A stretch of 64,000 nt of DNA from Gelatoporia subvermispora B. Lineage: Eukaryota; Basidiomycota; Agaricomycetes; Polyporales; Gelatoporiaceae. The stretch's first letter is position 1; the number at the start of each line of letters is the position of its first letter. The translations under genes and the position numbers were made by a program. Below are positions 36,782 to 47,184 of this stretch, piece by piece. The stretch spans positions 1,241,992-1,305,991 of the forward strand of contig KB445794.1 in assembly GCA_000320605.2 (NCBI GenBank). Direction: 5' to 3'. A model generated the notes under the pieces. The model saw only the letters and a list, made by a program, of their open reading frames with translations. It was not told the origin of the DNA and searched no databases.

Positions 36782-37260
36782 AGAAGCAGATGGGCGAGCA
36801 AGGCACAGTGACGCTGAGTGCGTGCGGTGCAGAGGAGAGATTTGATTCGAGATGCGCCGCGACGAAGTGAGGCGGGGGTTAGGCTGGATGGGACGTCGGT
36901 TGGCCGGGGATGCGCGTGGGTGTGTATGTCTGTGGCGGGAGACTGCGCGGGCGGGAGATGACATGGGAGGACGAGGAAGGGGTTGTGCTGCGGAGAAGAG
37001 AGACGGGTGCAGTTGGCGGCTGGGACTGGCGGGGTAGGAGTTCCGGGAACGGCGTTTGCGGTTGTTGTGCATTCCAGACGACCGGCGCGACTCGTCGTGA
37101 TAGGCAGCCGAAGTCCACTTAGAGTCTTGGTTTCAAAGCCCCCACCCTCTCTGTCTTCCTCCTCCCCCGTCCCCTCTGCCGCCGTGCGCACACACCGCAC
37201 CGCACCGCCACACTCACCGCAGCCAAATCCGAGACTGTCAGCTCCAATCCCGTCGCAGTC

Positions 37261-39287
37261 ATGGGCAGGCGAAAAATCGAGATTCAGCCGATTACCGTAA
37301 GTGTCGCCGCCCTATAATAGCAGAGCCGATTGCGGTCCAAGTAGACGTTCTGCAGCCAATCTTCCTGTGCTACCTAATTACAGCTCGCTTATTATTCTTT
37401 CTTATCCATACATAGCACGAACGCAATCGCTCTGTCACTTTTTTGAAGGTCAGTCTCTATTTTTGTCCACAAAGTCTTGGCATTCACCCAAACACGGCAT
37501 CACCTGGCCCTCTTCATCCGCACATCGGTCTCCATCTCAGCGCAAGAATGGCCTCTTCAAGAAAGCATACGAGCTCGGCGTCCTCTGCTCCGTCGACGTC
37601 GCCGTCATCATCTTTGGTGCGCTCCCCGCCCCCGCCGTCGCGACCCCGCGCGCTAACCGTCTATTTTTGGCAGAAGAGCGACCGGGACACCATGTCAAGC
37701 TGTATCAATACTGCTCTACCGACGTCCACAGCATGGTCCAACGTCACCTGAGGGTACGTTTGCCGCCATCATACTGCCGCATATACTCACGTCTCTCGCA
37801 GTTCGAGGGGGAAAAGGACACGCGCGGACCCGCCGACTTTAACAATAACAAAGTGGAGGAGGCGGTCGACGACGACGAGGACATCGATGATGATGACGGC
37901 AACGGGCAGGGCAAACGTCGCGACAGTCTCAAGTCGGGCAAGGTCAAGATCGAAGGCAACGGCACTGGCTCCATCCCCATACGTTCCCTAGGCCAACAGA
38001 ACGACTCGGTAGAAGTAAAGTCATATCTGCCATACCCCGGTACCCAACTAACCTGTGCATGTCTGGCTCAGCTCGACTATCGGTCAGAACCTCGGCTGTC
38101 ACCTATCCTGCCCAGCTCATCCTCGTCCATCCCAATCTCTGGCGAGCGGCACAATACATCACCTGGCATGCGCGGTTCCGTGGCCATCTCAAACAAGAGA
38201 CCGCGCCTGGCCCCCAACATCGGCAGCCCCGATGTGCTTGGGCCTCACTCTGCTCCGGCTGGCTTCGGGAGCCAGTCGTACCCGTTCCGGCTAGACGTCG
38301 ACGTCAACCAATTCGCGAACCACGTCCCCCCTGTCAGCCACGCGCACTCGCATCCCTCGCTGAGTGCGCTGTACAACGGGCCCAACTCCGTCTCCGGCGT
38401 GCACGGCCCCAACTCGCAACCGACGTTCTTCCCCCAAGCGCCGTTCGACCCTCCCCGCCCGCCGAACCCGCCCACACTGCGCTCCGTCGCGTTCCCCTCG
38501 CAGCCGTCCACGTCGTACGCGCAGCAGCAGTCGCAGGGCGGGTTCCCGCACCACGGGCGCACGCCCGCCTCGCAGCACGGCTCGTCGACGAACTGGTTCG
38601 TCGAGCTGCTCAACGCGCCGTCCGAGCCCGCGAGCGCGCACCATCCGCCGTCCGACGGGCACCTCTCGTCCTTCGCGTGGCCCGTGCACGTCCAGCAGTC
38701 CCAGGCCCCGCAACATGAGAATGGTACGTCTGCCGCATAGCTCCTCCACCGGCGCCGTCTCACCGCGCTCTCACGGCCGTCCGTCCCCCTCCATCCTGCG
38801 CCATTTCCCACATCCCACCGTTCCCCGCATCTCCCCGCGCACGCTCCCCCACGCCTTCCGCCCCCGTTTCTCGGCTACGCGCATATATGCACTTTTTCAC
38901 ACGTCTCTGGTCTCCGGACGATGAAATAACGAAATCCGAACCCCGCGATCCGCACTCACGCCCACAGTCCCCCCACCGCAGCCGAGCCCAGACAACAACT
39001 GGTTCGACTTTCTCCCGCCCTCCGCGTCGTCCGCGCCCGCGCCCGCGCTCGGGCTCCCGCTCGGCGCGCCGCCGCACTCGCGCCCCGCGTCGAACAGCAT
39101 CAGCAGCACGCGCTCCGCCGCGAGCTTCGCCGTGCCCGGGCGGCTCTCGCCCGCGCACAAGCGCGCGCGCGAGGACGACGGGACGGGCGCGAGCGGGAGC
39201 GACTACAACGACGAGGACGAGCACAGCGTGTTCAATGGCCTCATGGAGGAGGCGCGCTCGCGCTCGGGGGACGGGACGGACGGCTGA
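37261..39287 (+). CDS. MADS-box transcription factor, MEF2/RLM1 type
   Basis: A DNA-binding regulator; in yeasts Rlm1 acts under the cell-wall integrity MAP kinase. Exon 1 (37261-37296) encodes MGRRKIEIQPIT. Exon 2 (37416-37448) gives HERNRSVTFLK. Exon 3 (37541-37616) gives RKNGLFKKAYELGVLCSVDV and AVIIF, and the next exon, from 37674, gives EERPGHHVKLYQYCS. The MADS domain is therefore complete, with the MEF2-like second half. Then come an acidic stretch (about 37850-37900), GKRRDSLKSGKVKIEG and a long Pro/Ser/Gln-rich transactivation region. A late intron (about 38725-38967) joins VPPPQPSPDNNWFDFLPP. The protein ends in HSVFNGLMEEARSRSGDGTDG with the TGA at 39285-39287. The DNA of the last 60 bases recurs at 41113, see the duplication entry. 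About 500 residues. Frames are open throughout. Confidence 0.88.
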
Positions 39288-41095
39288 TGCATGTGGGGCG
39301 GGCCGGGGCGGGCTGCATTGATGCATTCATGGACGATCACTGCATTGCATTATGTTTTCACGTAGTACATCCCCCTCAGCGGACGCTAATCCAGACGCAA
39401 TCATGAAGTGGGCAGGGCTTTCTAGCCGCCATCTTTGGGGTGTACGGCCCTTTACAAGATAAAGTGTACAGATGTGGTGCAGTAAGTGCTTTCGGAACGT
39501 ATCGTACTGGAGCGGCGAACAGGCCAATCCAATACGCACGGGGAACTCACCGAGCCCGAAATATAGTTGACCGTGACACGGAGCTTTCGCCAAACTCTAT
39601 CAACGCTCGTGGCAAATAAACATCAACCTTCCTTCTCCCTAGACCTTTGAGTCTTGGGCTGATCATCCTCTCGATGTTGTGGTGCCACAGCGGGCTCGCT
39701 TCCAAGGTCGATGCGCTCGTCTACTATTTCGCCGGCTTCGTTGAGGCTTCGGACGAAAATTATGTCGACGAGCTCGCGCTGCCGCAGCTGCTCCACGAGG
39801 TGAGGAACGTAGTCCCTTTCGGGAGGGGCGGAGGTTTTGCGAGCGAGTACGATAGATTCCAGCCGGCTGCCTTCCTCCTCCCGGCCACCGGCCAGTGAGA
39901 GCACGATACAGGTCATGCAACGGGTTCGTCCGATCGTCTTCCAGGAACCAGAAAGGTCGCGTGATGTTGAGGTCGTTGATCTGTATCCACTTGAGCCAGC
40001 GGCACCACCAGAGCTTCGCGTGCCACTCCTCGCCGGGTCCTTTGCTCATTTCGATTGGCGCAGTCGATTGCGCAATTGAGGGGTCATCGTCATCTGTGCT
40101 GTCGAATAAACTGTCGAACGATAGCACAAACATTTTGAGGTCGGGGCTTGCGCGTAACATCTTGGACGGATGGCTGATGAATAGCGCAGGGTGGTCATGT
40201 AGGATGATGTTCGTCAATTTATGATAATGGCAGCTCAATAACGCGATGCCTTCGAGTCTGACTTCATTGAGTGACGACATCTTAGAATTGAAGATCATGT
40301 CGCCAATGGAGGCACCGGATGTGATAATACTCAGTCTTCGCAAGGCTGGAGCTTGGAATGCGAATGTTGGTAAGATGGTTTCCTTCATTTCCACGTCAGT
40401 GTAGCCACTAGCGGCGAACTCTTCGATGCGAAACGTTTCTAGCGCCACGATAGGCAACACACCAGTAGTGTCCGCGCATTCGACAAGCCCCCACAGGTGT
40501 ACGCATAATGTCAAGCCTCTTGATCGCTTCAACATCTCGCGCACGAGAGCCGGACTGGACCTCGTCCTGATATCCAGATGCCTCCAAAGCTGTGGGGATG
40601 CAAGCGCGAGCCGACGCCAATACCGGCAAACTTGCGAGATATCCAGCCATGGGTCAATTGCGCTCGAATTCAAGCAACATTGTTCTAGCATGACCAAGAG
40701 CATGACCTCGTGCACAATGTCGTCTGGAAGTCGGCCGATTGGTGCAGCATTCGTGGAAGTCAGTGCGGTAGTCTTTACTAGGGAGTCGCACATCCCGTTT
40801 TCGAACTCAGGATGAATACCGAAGCAGCAGTCGAGTAGATCTTTTCGCGACTACATTCATAGTAGCGTCAGGTCCGCATGTCACACGAGAGGCAGACGAG
40901 TCGTAGCACACACCGAAGGGAGAACCCGTACGTTGGCTCGCTTGCTCAACGTCAACGGTCTCGCTTCGTGCAAGCGAAAATCAAATTGCAATACAAAAGC
41001 TCGTCCCACGGTCCTAACGAGCCAGCTGTGCTCAGTCTCCGATGTTCGTCTGATAGCCAAGGTCCTGACCTACGTCGGAGGTTCATGGGTAATCA
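39228..41095. repeat. Tandem segmental duplication, unit A
   Basis: This unit starts inside the last MADS exon (VFNGLMEEA), includes the MADS 3' flank, the F-box gene copy A on the minus strand and about 300 bp of its upstream DNA. It ends near the shared string ggaggttca at about 41088. Alignable copies of all these parts occur in the same order at 41113-43370. Confidence 0.8.
39663..40793 (-). CDS. F-box protein, copy A (internally deleted, shifted C-terminus)
   Basis: An intronless frame of 376 codons starting MCDSLVKTTALTSTNAAPIG at 40793. The F-box lies at about residues 19-75: PIGRLPDDIVHEVMLLV...W-LDISQVCRYWRRLALASPQLW-RHLDI. F-box proteins recruit substrates to SCF ubiquitin ligases; the agaric genomes hold many. 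A leucine-rich-repeat-like part follows (MSSLNEVRLEGIALLSCHYHK...). Compared with copy B, about 160 residues between APIEMSK and GPGEEWHAKLWW are missing. A net +1 base change near 39885-39930 then sends the end into an Arg/Pro-rich frame. The ancestral ending (RLESIVLARKTSAPPERDYV...VDERIDLGSEPAVA) is still readable in the next frame at 39623-39916. It may still be expressed, but its C-terminus is abnormal. Confidence 0.65.
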   Translation of the reverse strand: MCDSLVKTTALTSTNAAPIGRLPDDIVHEVMLLVMLEQCCLNSSAIDPWLDISQVCRYWRRLALASPQLWRHLDIRTRSSPALVREMLKRSRGLTLCVHLWGLVECADTTGVLPIVALETFRIEEFAASGYTDVEMKETILPTFAFQAPALRRLSIITSGASIGDMIFNSKMSSLNEVRLEGIALLSCHYHKLTNIILHDHPALFISHPSKMLRASPDLKMFVLSFDSLFDSTDDDDPSIAQSTAPIEMSKGPGEEWHAKLWWCRWLKWIQINDLNITRPFWFLEDDRTNPLHDLYRALTGRWPGGGRQPAGIYRTRSQNLRPSRKGLRSSPRGAAAAARARRHNFRPKPQRSRRNSRRAHRPWKRARCGTTTSRG

Positions 41096-41112
41096 GTCGG
41101 TAGTCAGGCCTT

Positions 41113-43370
41113 GTGTTCAATGACCTTATGGAGGAGGCGCATTCGCGCTGGGGGGAGGAGGTGGGCTGAATTGAGTTTTAGATAACAACTAGTTGCGTCG
41201 ATGCATTCGTGGACAATCATTACATCGCACTAAATCTCCACGTATGACGACTCCCTCAGTAGACACTAATCCAGAGCCTTTTCCACCGCTACTTGTGAAG
41301 TGTTTGTCAAAACGTATGGAACACGTTACAGTAAGTGCCTCGGAATGTGATACGCTGGAACAGCGAACAGACCAAACGAATATACATCTCAATATCCTAA
41401 ACGCGAGATTATTGACCACAACGCAAGGTTCGGAATAGAATCTATTAGTATTGTGCATGAACGACATCCTTCAATTTTGATTGTTATGCCACAGCCGTCT
41501 CGCCTCTGAGGTCGATGCGCTCGTCTTCTGTCTCGCCAGTTCCATCGAGGTTCTGGACGAGAATCGTGTCAACAAGCTTTCGCTGACGCAACCGATCTAC
41601 GAGGTGAGGAACATAATCCTTCTCAGGCGGAGCGAAAGTTTTCCGAATGAGAATGAGGGATTCCAGCCGGCTGCCTTCCTCATCCCGCAATTCGAGGCAG
41701 TTAACTATCTCGTGCAACAAGTTCGTCTGATCGTCCTCTAAAAACCAGAATGGCCGCATGATGTTGAGGTCGTCGATCTGTATCCACCGGAGCCAGGGAC
41801 ACCATAAGAGCGTCGAGTGCGTCTGCTCGTTCGGCCCCGAGCTGAAGTTACAAGGAGAGAGCCCCCCGAAAATGTCGACTCCGGCTGCCTCGATAACGTT
41901 GATGCAGAGTGAGACCAAGTCAACTTCGCAGAAGAAATCAGACCAGCTGAACCAGTCCAAAGGGACGCCCGAGTCGCGGTAGTCAATAGTGAGATGTTTC
42001 AGATTGGAGAACGAGAGGGTGTTGAATGCGAAGAATGCCAACGCGGGTGCTTGTGGGGGATCCTCTTCGCTCGCCCACTCCCATTCGGCCGTGAACCCAT
42101 CGCCGGATAGCACGGCAAGCTGTGTGGGCTCAAAAGTGTACTTGACATCGAGCTTAAGTTCCACGCATGCCTCTGTCTTCTTCTTGAGAGAAGCACATGC
42201 ATCCGTGAGGCTGGCAATGGGTCGTTGTTCACAATGGCGATGGGACAACGTTACGATCGTGCAGATGGGGAAGGAGATTGACGAAAGTATGCGACACGTG
42301 TCACCATGTTGAGGACATGCGATATACAACTGTCCAAGTTCAGAAAGGTCGATAGGTGCAGTGAATTGAGAAGTTTGAAAGTTACCCATTGAGTTGTCGA
42401 GTAGGGTGCCGAATTAGAGCGCCACACCTTGAGTTTGGGACTTGCGCGCATGATCTCTAAGAGCTGGCCAAAGAATGGTGCAGGCTGACGATGCAGAACA
42501 AGACTTGTCAGACTGCTAAACCGACAGCTCAGTAACGAGAGGCCTTCGAGTCTGACTTCATCGAGTGACGGCATCTCAGAATCCAATAGTTTAATCGGAG
42601 GGGATGATTCGAAGTCTCCGTAGGGCAGGGGCCTTGGTTTTGAACGCTGATAAGATGGTCTTTTTCATTTGCTGATAAGTGTAACCTTGGACGAAGAACT
42701 CTTCGATGCGAGTGGCTTCTTGGGCTACCATAAATACCACATCGAAGGTATTTCTGCTCCACAGCGATCCCAAGAGATGCACGTGCAAGTTCAGGCCTAT
42801 TGAACGCTTCAGTGTCTCGCATACGAAGGCTGGGCTGGAGCTTGGCCTGATATCTAGATGCCTCCAAAGTTGTGGGGATGCAAGCGCGAGCCAGCGCCAA
42901 TACCGGCAGACTTGCGAGATATCTGGCCGTGACTCGACTGTGTTCACGTGCAAACAACATTGGTCTAGCGTGACCAAGAGCATAATCTCGTGCAAGATGT
43001 CGTCCGAAAGTCGGCCGATTGGTGCAGAACCCCTGGGAGTCAGTGCAGAAGTCTTCAGGGAGTCGCACATCCCGATTATGAATTCCGATTGGACCCGAAA
43101 CAGCAGTCGAATAGATCCTGGGGCGACTACATCCAGAGCGTCAAGTTCGTATGTCACGCGAGAGGAAGGCAGACAGGTTGTAAAACGCACCACAGAGAAA
43201 ACCCGTATGTTGACTCGCTTGCTAAACGCTTTCGCAGATCCTCCTTGCAGGCGAAAATCAAAGTGCATTACAAAAGTCTTCCCACGGTCTCAGACGGTTG
43301 TGTTCAGCGCTCAGCCTTCAATGCTCGTCCGATGGCCAAGTTCTCAGCCCAAAGTTGGAGGTTCACAGGT
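41113..43370. repeat. Tandem segmental duplication, unit B
   Basis: The second copy of the unit. It starts with a relic of the MADS gene end (41113-41169, reading VFNDLMEEAHSRWGEEVG then TGA). It then has the same 3' flank (gatgcattc-tggacaatca, then cctcag-ggacactaatcc-like strings), F-box copy B and its upstream region, and fades after ggaggttca near 43365. It abuts unit A with fewer than 20 bases between. Confidence 0.8.
41484..43070 (-). pseudogene. F-box protein, copy B, with two frame breaks
   Basis: It starts MCDSLKTSALTPRGSAPIG at 43070 and has the F-box PIGRLSDDILHEIMLLV...ISQVCRYWRWLALASPQLW. The frame ends at 42591 after APALRRLRIIPSD. The next part (SEMPSLDEVRLEGLSLLSCR...MRASPKLKV) sits in another frame at 42251-42586. 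The rest (from TAPIDLSELGQLY, about 42370, to DERIDLRGETAVA at 41484) is back in the first frame. Against copy A the first break is a 14-base loss and the second a 1-base loss, 15 bases in total. The C-terminal part is longer and better kept than in copy A, including WIQIDDLNIMRPFWFLEDD. An intron covering the shifted part cannot be excluded, so pseudogene status is likely but not proven. Confidence 0.6.
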
Positions 43371-43525
43371 TAACGAACGTTTATGCGCAGATCATTCTCT
43401 AAGACTTCGACGTTGTGAGATAAACTCATAAACATTGGCATGTGTTGGAACTCGTACCACGGCCTGCGCTGGCAAGCGCCCAGAGCAGTCAGAAATATCG
43501 TTATGTCGAACATGAGATTTGCCTA

Positions 43526-46500
43526 TCATATATCTGCCACTCCGCCCACGCATCCTAGAAGCATGACATCGACCGTGCCTGAGCTGTAATCTGAAACCCA
43601 GGTGTCAAACTCCTCGAAAAGTTGCATCGCGTGGCCTCCGATCTCCTTCTCCGCTTTCTTGCCTGGCCACATAGCCCTCTCGTGCACGCCAACGAAGTTC
43701 ACTTTCAATTTCGGGACCTCAGAGACATCGGAGTCTCCCGGGAGCTTGATGACGAGGTCCATCGCCCAGCGGTTGTGTCCGTAGAATGATGCCTCCTTGA
43801 CGTGGTGGCGTGCAAATCCATCAGGTGGGTTTTTATCCAGCGTCCATTCGAGGACGTGCGCATCAAAAGCAATGGCTGATTCCAAGGTCAACCAAGGGCT
43901 ACTGCGAAAGTGCAAGAGGACATACTGGTCCAAATAACCCCAGGGTGCTCCACGACTAAGGTCAGAGAGCGCGTCCTGGCCGCCCGGTCAACCGTATCGT
44001 TCGCAGCAGACACTTTGAGAGTTCTGTCCAAAGGATCGAGATACTCCGGCTTCAAGGGCATCTCAAATTTATACGGGGTCACAAACTAGGGAGATTATCA
44101 ATAACATCATGCCGTGCAGTATAAGACGCACTTACGGCTGAGAATGGGTACAGAATGTCCCAGTCACCATTGTACTCGTCCATAGTGACAGGCTTTGGAG
44201 CAACACCAGGGACACTGAACCTCTGCGCAACACCCTTCGCCAGTTCATCGAACCCCGGCGCCCCATCAGCTGCACCAATATGCAGATGCTGCTCGAGACT
44301 CGTAGTCTAGTAATGTCGAAAATTGAGCACGCTGACGCAAACATGGAGCTTCAAACCTGGACTCACATTCTCTACGTGGAGGACATACAAACGCTTCGGG
44401 TGCATCGTGTCAAATGGCGACTTCAACGAGAAGTAAAGCATCACGGCAGCAGTGAGCAAAGTAACAAGCAGCACCGAGCGAATGAGCAAAGCACGGCTAT
44501 ATCGGTGCACGAAAGGCAGGACGAGAGGCAGCGTGTACGCTCCGCAGAAGGCGACAATAGTCGCGATGATATGCTCCGCTGGTGCATCTTTTCCCATCCG
44601 GCCGGTCTGGGGACTGTTTAGCGCCAACTCCATATAGGTGATTGGATCTACTCACCAGCGGGACAAAGACATCCAGGGTACCGCAGAAGATCTGAGTGCC
44701 CAACGAGATGGGCGTAAATTGCCCAAGCACATAAGTGAGGAGCGATACATTGTCTTCAAAGTTATTGAGGAATGCATTGAAGATCAGCGAAGCCGAGAGA
44801 GGAAGGGCAGACAGGAAGAACACAGCAGCGGACCCAACACCAAGCGATTGGAGCAGGATTGCCAGAAATGCTTGTAGCAGGAAAACAGATTTGAATACCG
44901 TTTGTTCCCTTACTCGTCCGACAAAGAGCTGTGAGGCCAAAGCACCTGAGACATGGAAAATGATCAGTAGATCCAGCAAACATGGCAACCTGCAGAGACA
45001 TACCGGCCAAGGCTGCAGGGCCGTACAGAGCAATGCAGGACAATTCAACCGAGAACCAGCTGAGGGCCTTGCCAAATACGCTGCGCATGAGGAAAGCGAC
45101 CACATTTGCGCCAAGGACCGCTCCAAGAAAGCCCATGGCGACCGCGACCATGCCCTTCAGCTGCTCGGCAATCGGACTTTTTCGCTGCTTAAGAGCGGGT
45201 GCAGGGTCCACATAGGTAAAGTACACCAGCACAAGCGACGCGACAAAGAGGCCGGTGTACATAGCGGAGGCCGTGCTGAAAGAGTAGTTGATGAACTGGC
45301 CGAAGTAGGAGAAGAATACTGTAGTCGGGCGACTGTAACCAGCGGTCAATGTGGGCAGGACTGAGTCTGATGACGAAAGCTCGAGAAGTAGCGCAAGGGT
45401 ATTATCTGCCATGTGTTGAGCGACTCCTGGTTCTATGTTCTCTACTATGTCCTGCGGGTTGATCAATTCTTTGCACATCAGGTCTTTGTTTGAGGAACGT
45501 ACTAATCGCGTGTGGTATAGGTAGCTGTTACCCACAACGGCAATCTATGGTTAGCGGGAGTGAGCGATGATCAGAGGCTAATGGTAAGAAACATACGTCT
45601 AGTCCTGTGACATTGAGGTATTCTTCGAATTGCCGGAAATCAGTACTGTTGCAGAAGGGATGAGTAGCCAGAACCTGAGCATTGTGATTTAGTTTGCTTA
45701 CTCCGACATGAGGATGCCAGAACTGAAGATTTCGTTTGCAATGACGGTGCCGAATGGCCTACAGAAAATTTGCTTAGCAGTTGCATCACCAACACGTTTG
45801 CCTCACTTGCCTCGGAACTTTCGCGTAAGTTTGTATCATTTGCTCCGATGTAGCTTGGAACAGAAGGGTTCGTCCAGTCGTTCCGGCGGCTAACGAGCCT
45901 GCGTGTGAGCGTCTCAAGTGTTTGCGGTAGAAACAATGCTACCTTCGAGGTTGATAGCTGCTCGTACACTGGCGTAATTGATGAGCCTCTGTCTGCGACT
46001 TGGAGGTATGTACTTACGTGTTGGCGATCGGATGCTGCGTAGAGAAGAGATGTGACCCGTCCTGAAGAGATTCCTCCGCATTGTTGAACACTGTCCCGCA
46101 ATCAGTATCTTCATGTCAAGACAGAACACGATTGAGACTCACAGAAAACGATAGCATGAGTAGGCTCCCAGCCCGGCGTGCCCACGAGCACCCGGATGCA
46201 CTCGAGCATGACTCCGACTGCAAGCGCATCATCTGCCGCACCCGGAGAAGGTAGTGTGCTATCGACATGGGCATTGACGAGAACAGCATGCGTCTTGCCT
46301 GCCTCCGTGCCGTCAGATATGCGCATAACTACATTCGTGAGATCCCGGTATGTCTTGTACAGCCTATGGCCCATGATGTCGAACCTACGTCGTGCATATC
46401 TGTCAGTGTCTGATACAGCTCATACAGTCACTGAGCACGCACCGATGATATCCGTCGCCCCGCTGATGCCATACTTCGCATTGCAGGTGTCGCCCAGGGT

Positions 46501-46941
46501 ACGCACGAATAACCTCTTCGCACTGCGCCTGTAGAACCTCGACCTGCTGGACCATCCATTCGTCTCCTAGAGCATGTTCGCGCGTGCCGACAGTGCGGTA
46601 GCCGATGTCTTCCGATAGGTACTGTGCATGCGCGAGGATACGCGCTTCTGAGAGCTGGGGCAAGCCAGTGATCGGGTCGATACTACGGTGGCACAGGTCA
46701 GACAGCAGATCCGGCTAATCCCAGGTGGATGCTGATAAACGTACAGTTCAGTTATTGGCTCAGGCAGCGCTGAGGAACGCAAAGAAGTCAGTGTCCAAAC
46801 TCGCGGGTCGAGCAGACATGTGAGGTTATGCCAAGACTTGCCATAGTTCTCTTTGTACGCGAGGTACGAGACACCGACTAGGAACGGTGCGAGACACAAC
46901 AACGACCGTACAGGTCCCCAATGGCGACGTGGGGTACTCAT
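43526..46941 (-). CDS. PFF1: Vacuolar membrane protease, M28 metallopeptidase (PFF1 type)
   Basis: A polytopic vacuolar membrane protein with an N-terminal zinc aminopeptidase domain facing the lumen. The start at 46941 gives MSTPRRHWGPVRSLLCLAPF, the first membrane helix, then YKENYGKSWHNLTC-like sequence typical of the family. The M28 domain follows: SEARILAHAQYLSEDIGYRTVGT, then NAHVDSTLPSPGAADDALAV with the zinc His and Asp. Two exons then join to FNNAEESLQDGSHLFSTQHP (catalytic Glu and zinc Glu), followed by INLE-AAGTTGRTLLFQATSEQM and GNSYLYHT with the last His ligand. From ENIEPGVAQHMADNTLALLL on, about eight hydrophobic helices run from 45300 to 44300, and the C-terminal lumenal domain ends GGVADI at 43526. 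About ten short introns; every junction tested restores the frame. About 900 residues, normal for the family. Confidence 0.92.
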
Positions 46942-47184
46942 TAGTGTTGACGAGGGTTGGTGACAGGGACGGTCCTCAAAAGACGCGAGGCACACAACTG
47001 AGACACGCCCGACTACGGCAGCGCCAGTCGGCAGCAAACGTCACAAACAGCTCATAAACCCCACTGGCGAACTTCTGAGCTATGTTAGGCCCGCCAGAGC
47101 GCCGAGGAAAACATGAGGATACCAGGATGACAACAGGTGTAGAGCATGCCAACTACGAACAGTACCAAAACACGAGGATCTCGA
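46942..47184. other. Short spacer between the protease and the NOL8-like gene
   Basis: 243 bp, same-strand neighbours. It contains the protease promoter and the 3' end of the NOL8-like gene. No other feature seen. Confidence 0.5.

Larger units (their letters stand above)
32676..37260. other. Long gene-poor stretch upstream of the MADS-box gene
   Basis: About 4.6 kb without a gene I can support. It contains a homopolymer C run near 33282-33292, a 70 bp tandem duplication (33716-33853), a very GC-rich block (about 34.5-35.05 kb) with a G run near 35007-35018, and a 19 bp minisatellite (36711-36781). The long open frames in the GC-rich parts are low-complexity Arg/Ala/Pro strings on several frames at once, as expected from composition. 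The end next to 37261 is CT-rich and probably holds the MADS gene promoter and leader. Confidence 0.5.

Noticed and set aside
36514..37200. 228-codon minus-strand Pro/Ser-rich frame before the MADS gene
   Set aside because: Low-complexity antisense of a G-rich leader and minisatellite; no family features.
38059..38811. Long Arg/Ala-rich frames on both strands over the MADS gene
   Set aside because: Shadow frames of the GC-rich coding exon; the MADS frame has the recognisable domain and matching splice sites.
41113..41169. Possible short gene reading VFNDLMEEAHSRW
   Set aside because: It is the copied tail of the MADS gene with no start, promoter or upstream exons; kept only as part of the duplication.
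44638..45364. Plus-strand frames of up to 209 codons
   Set aside because: Antisense of the membrane helices of the vacuolar protease, which is intact on the other strand.
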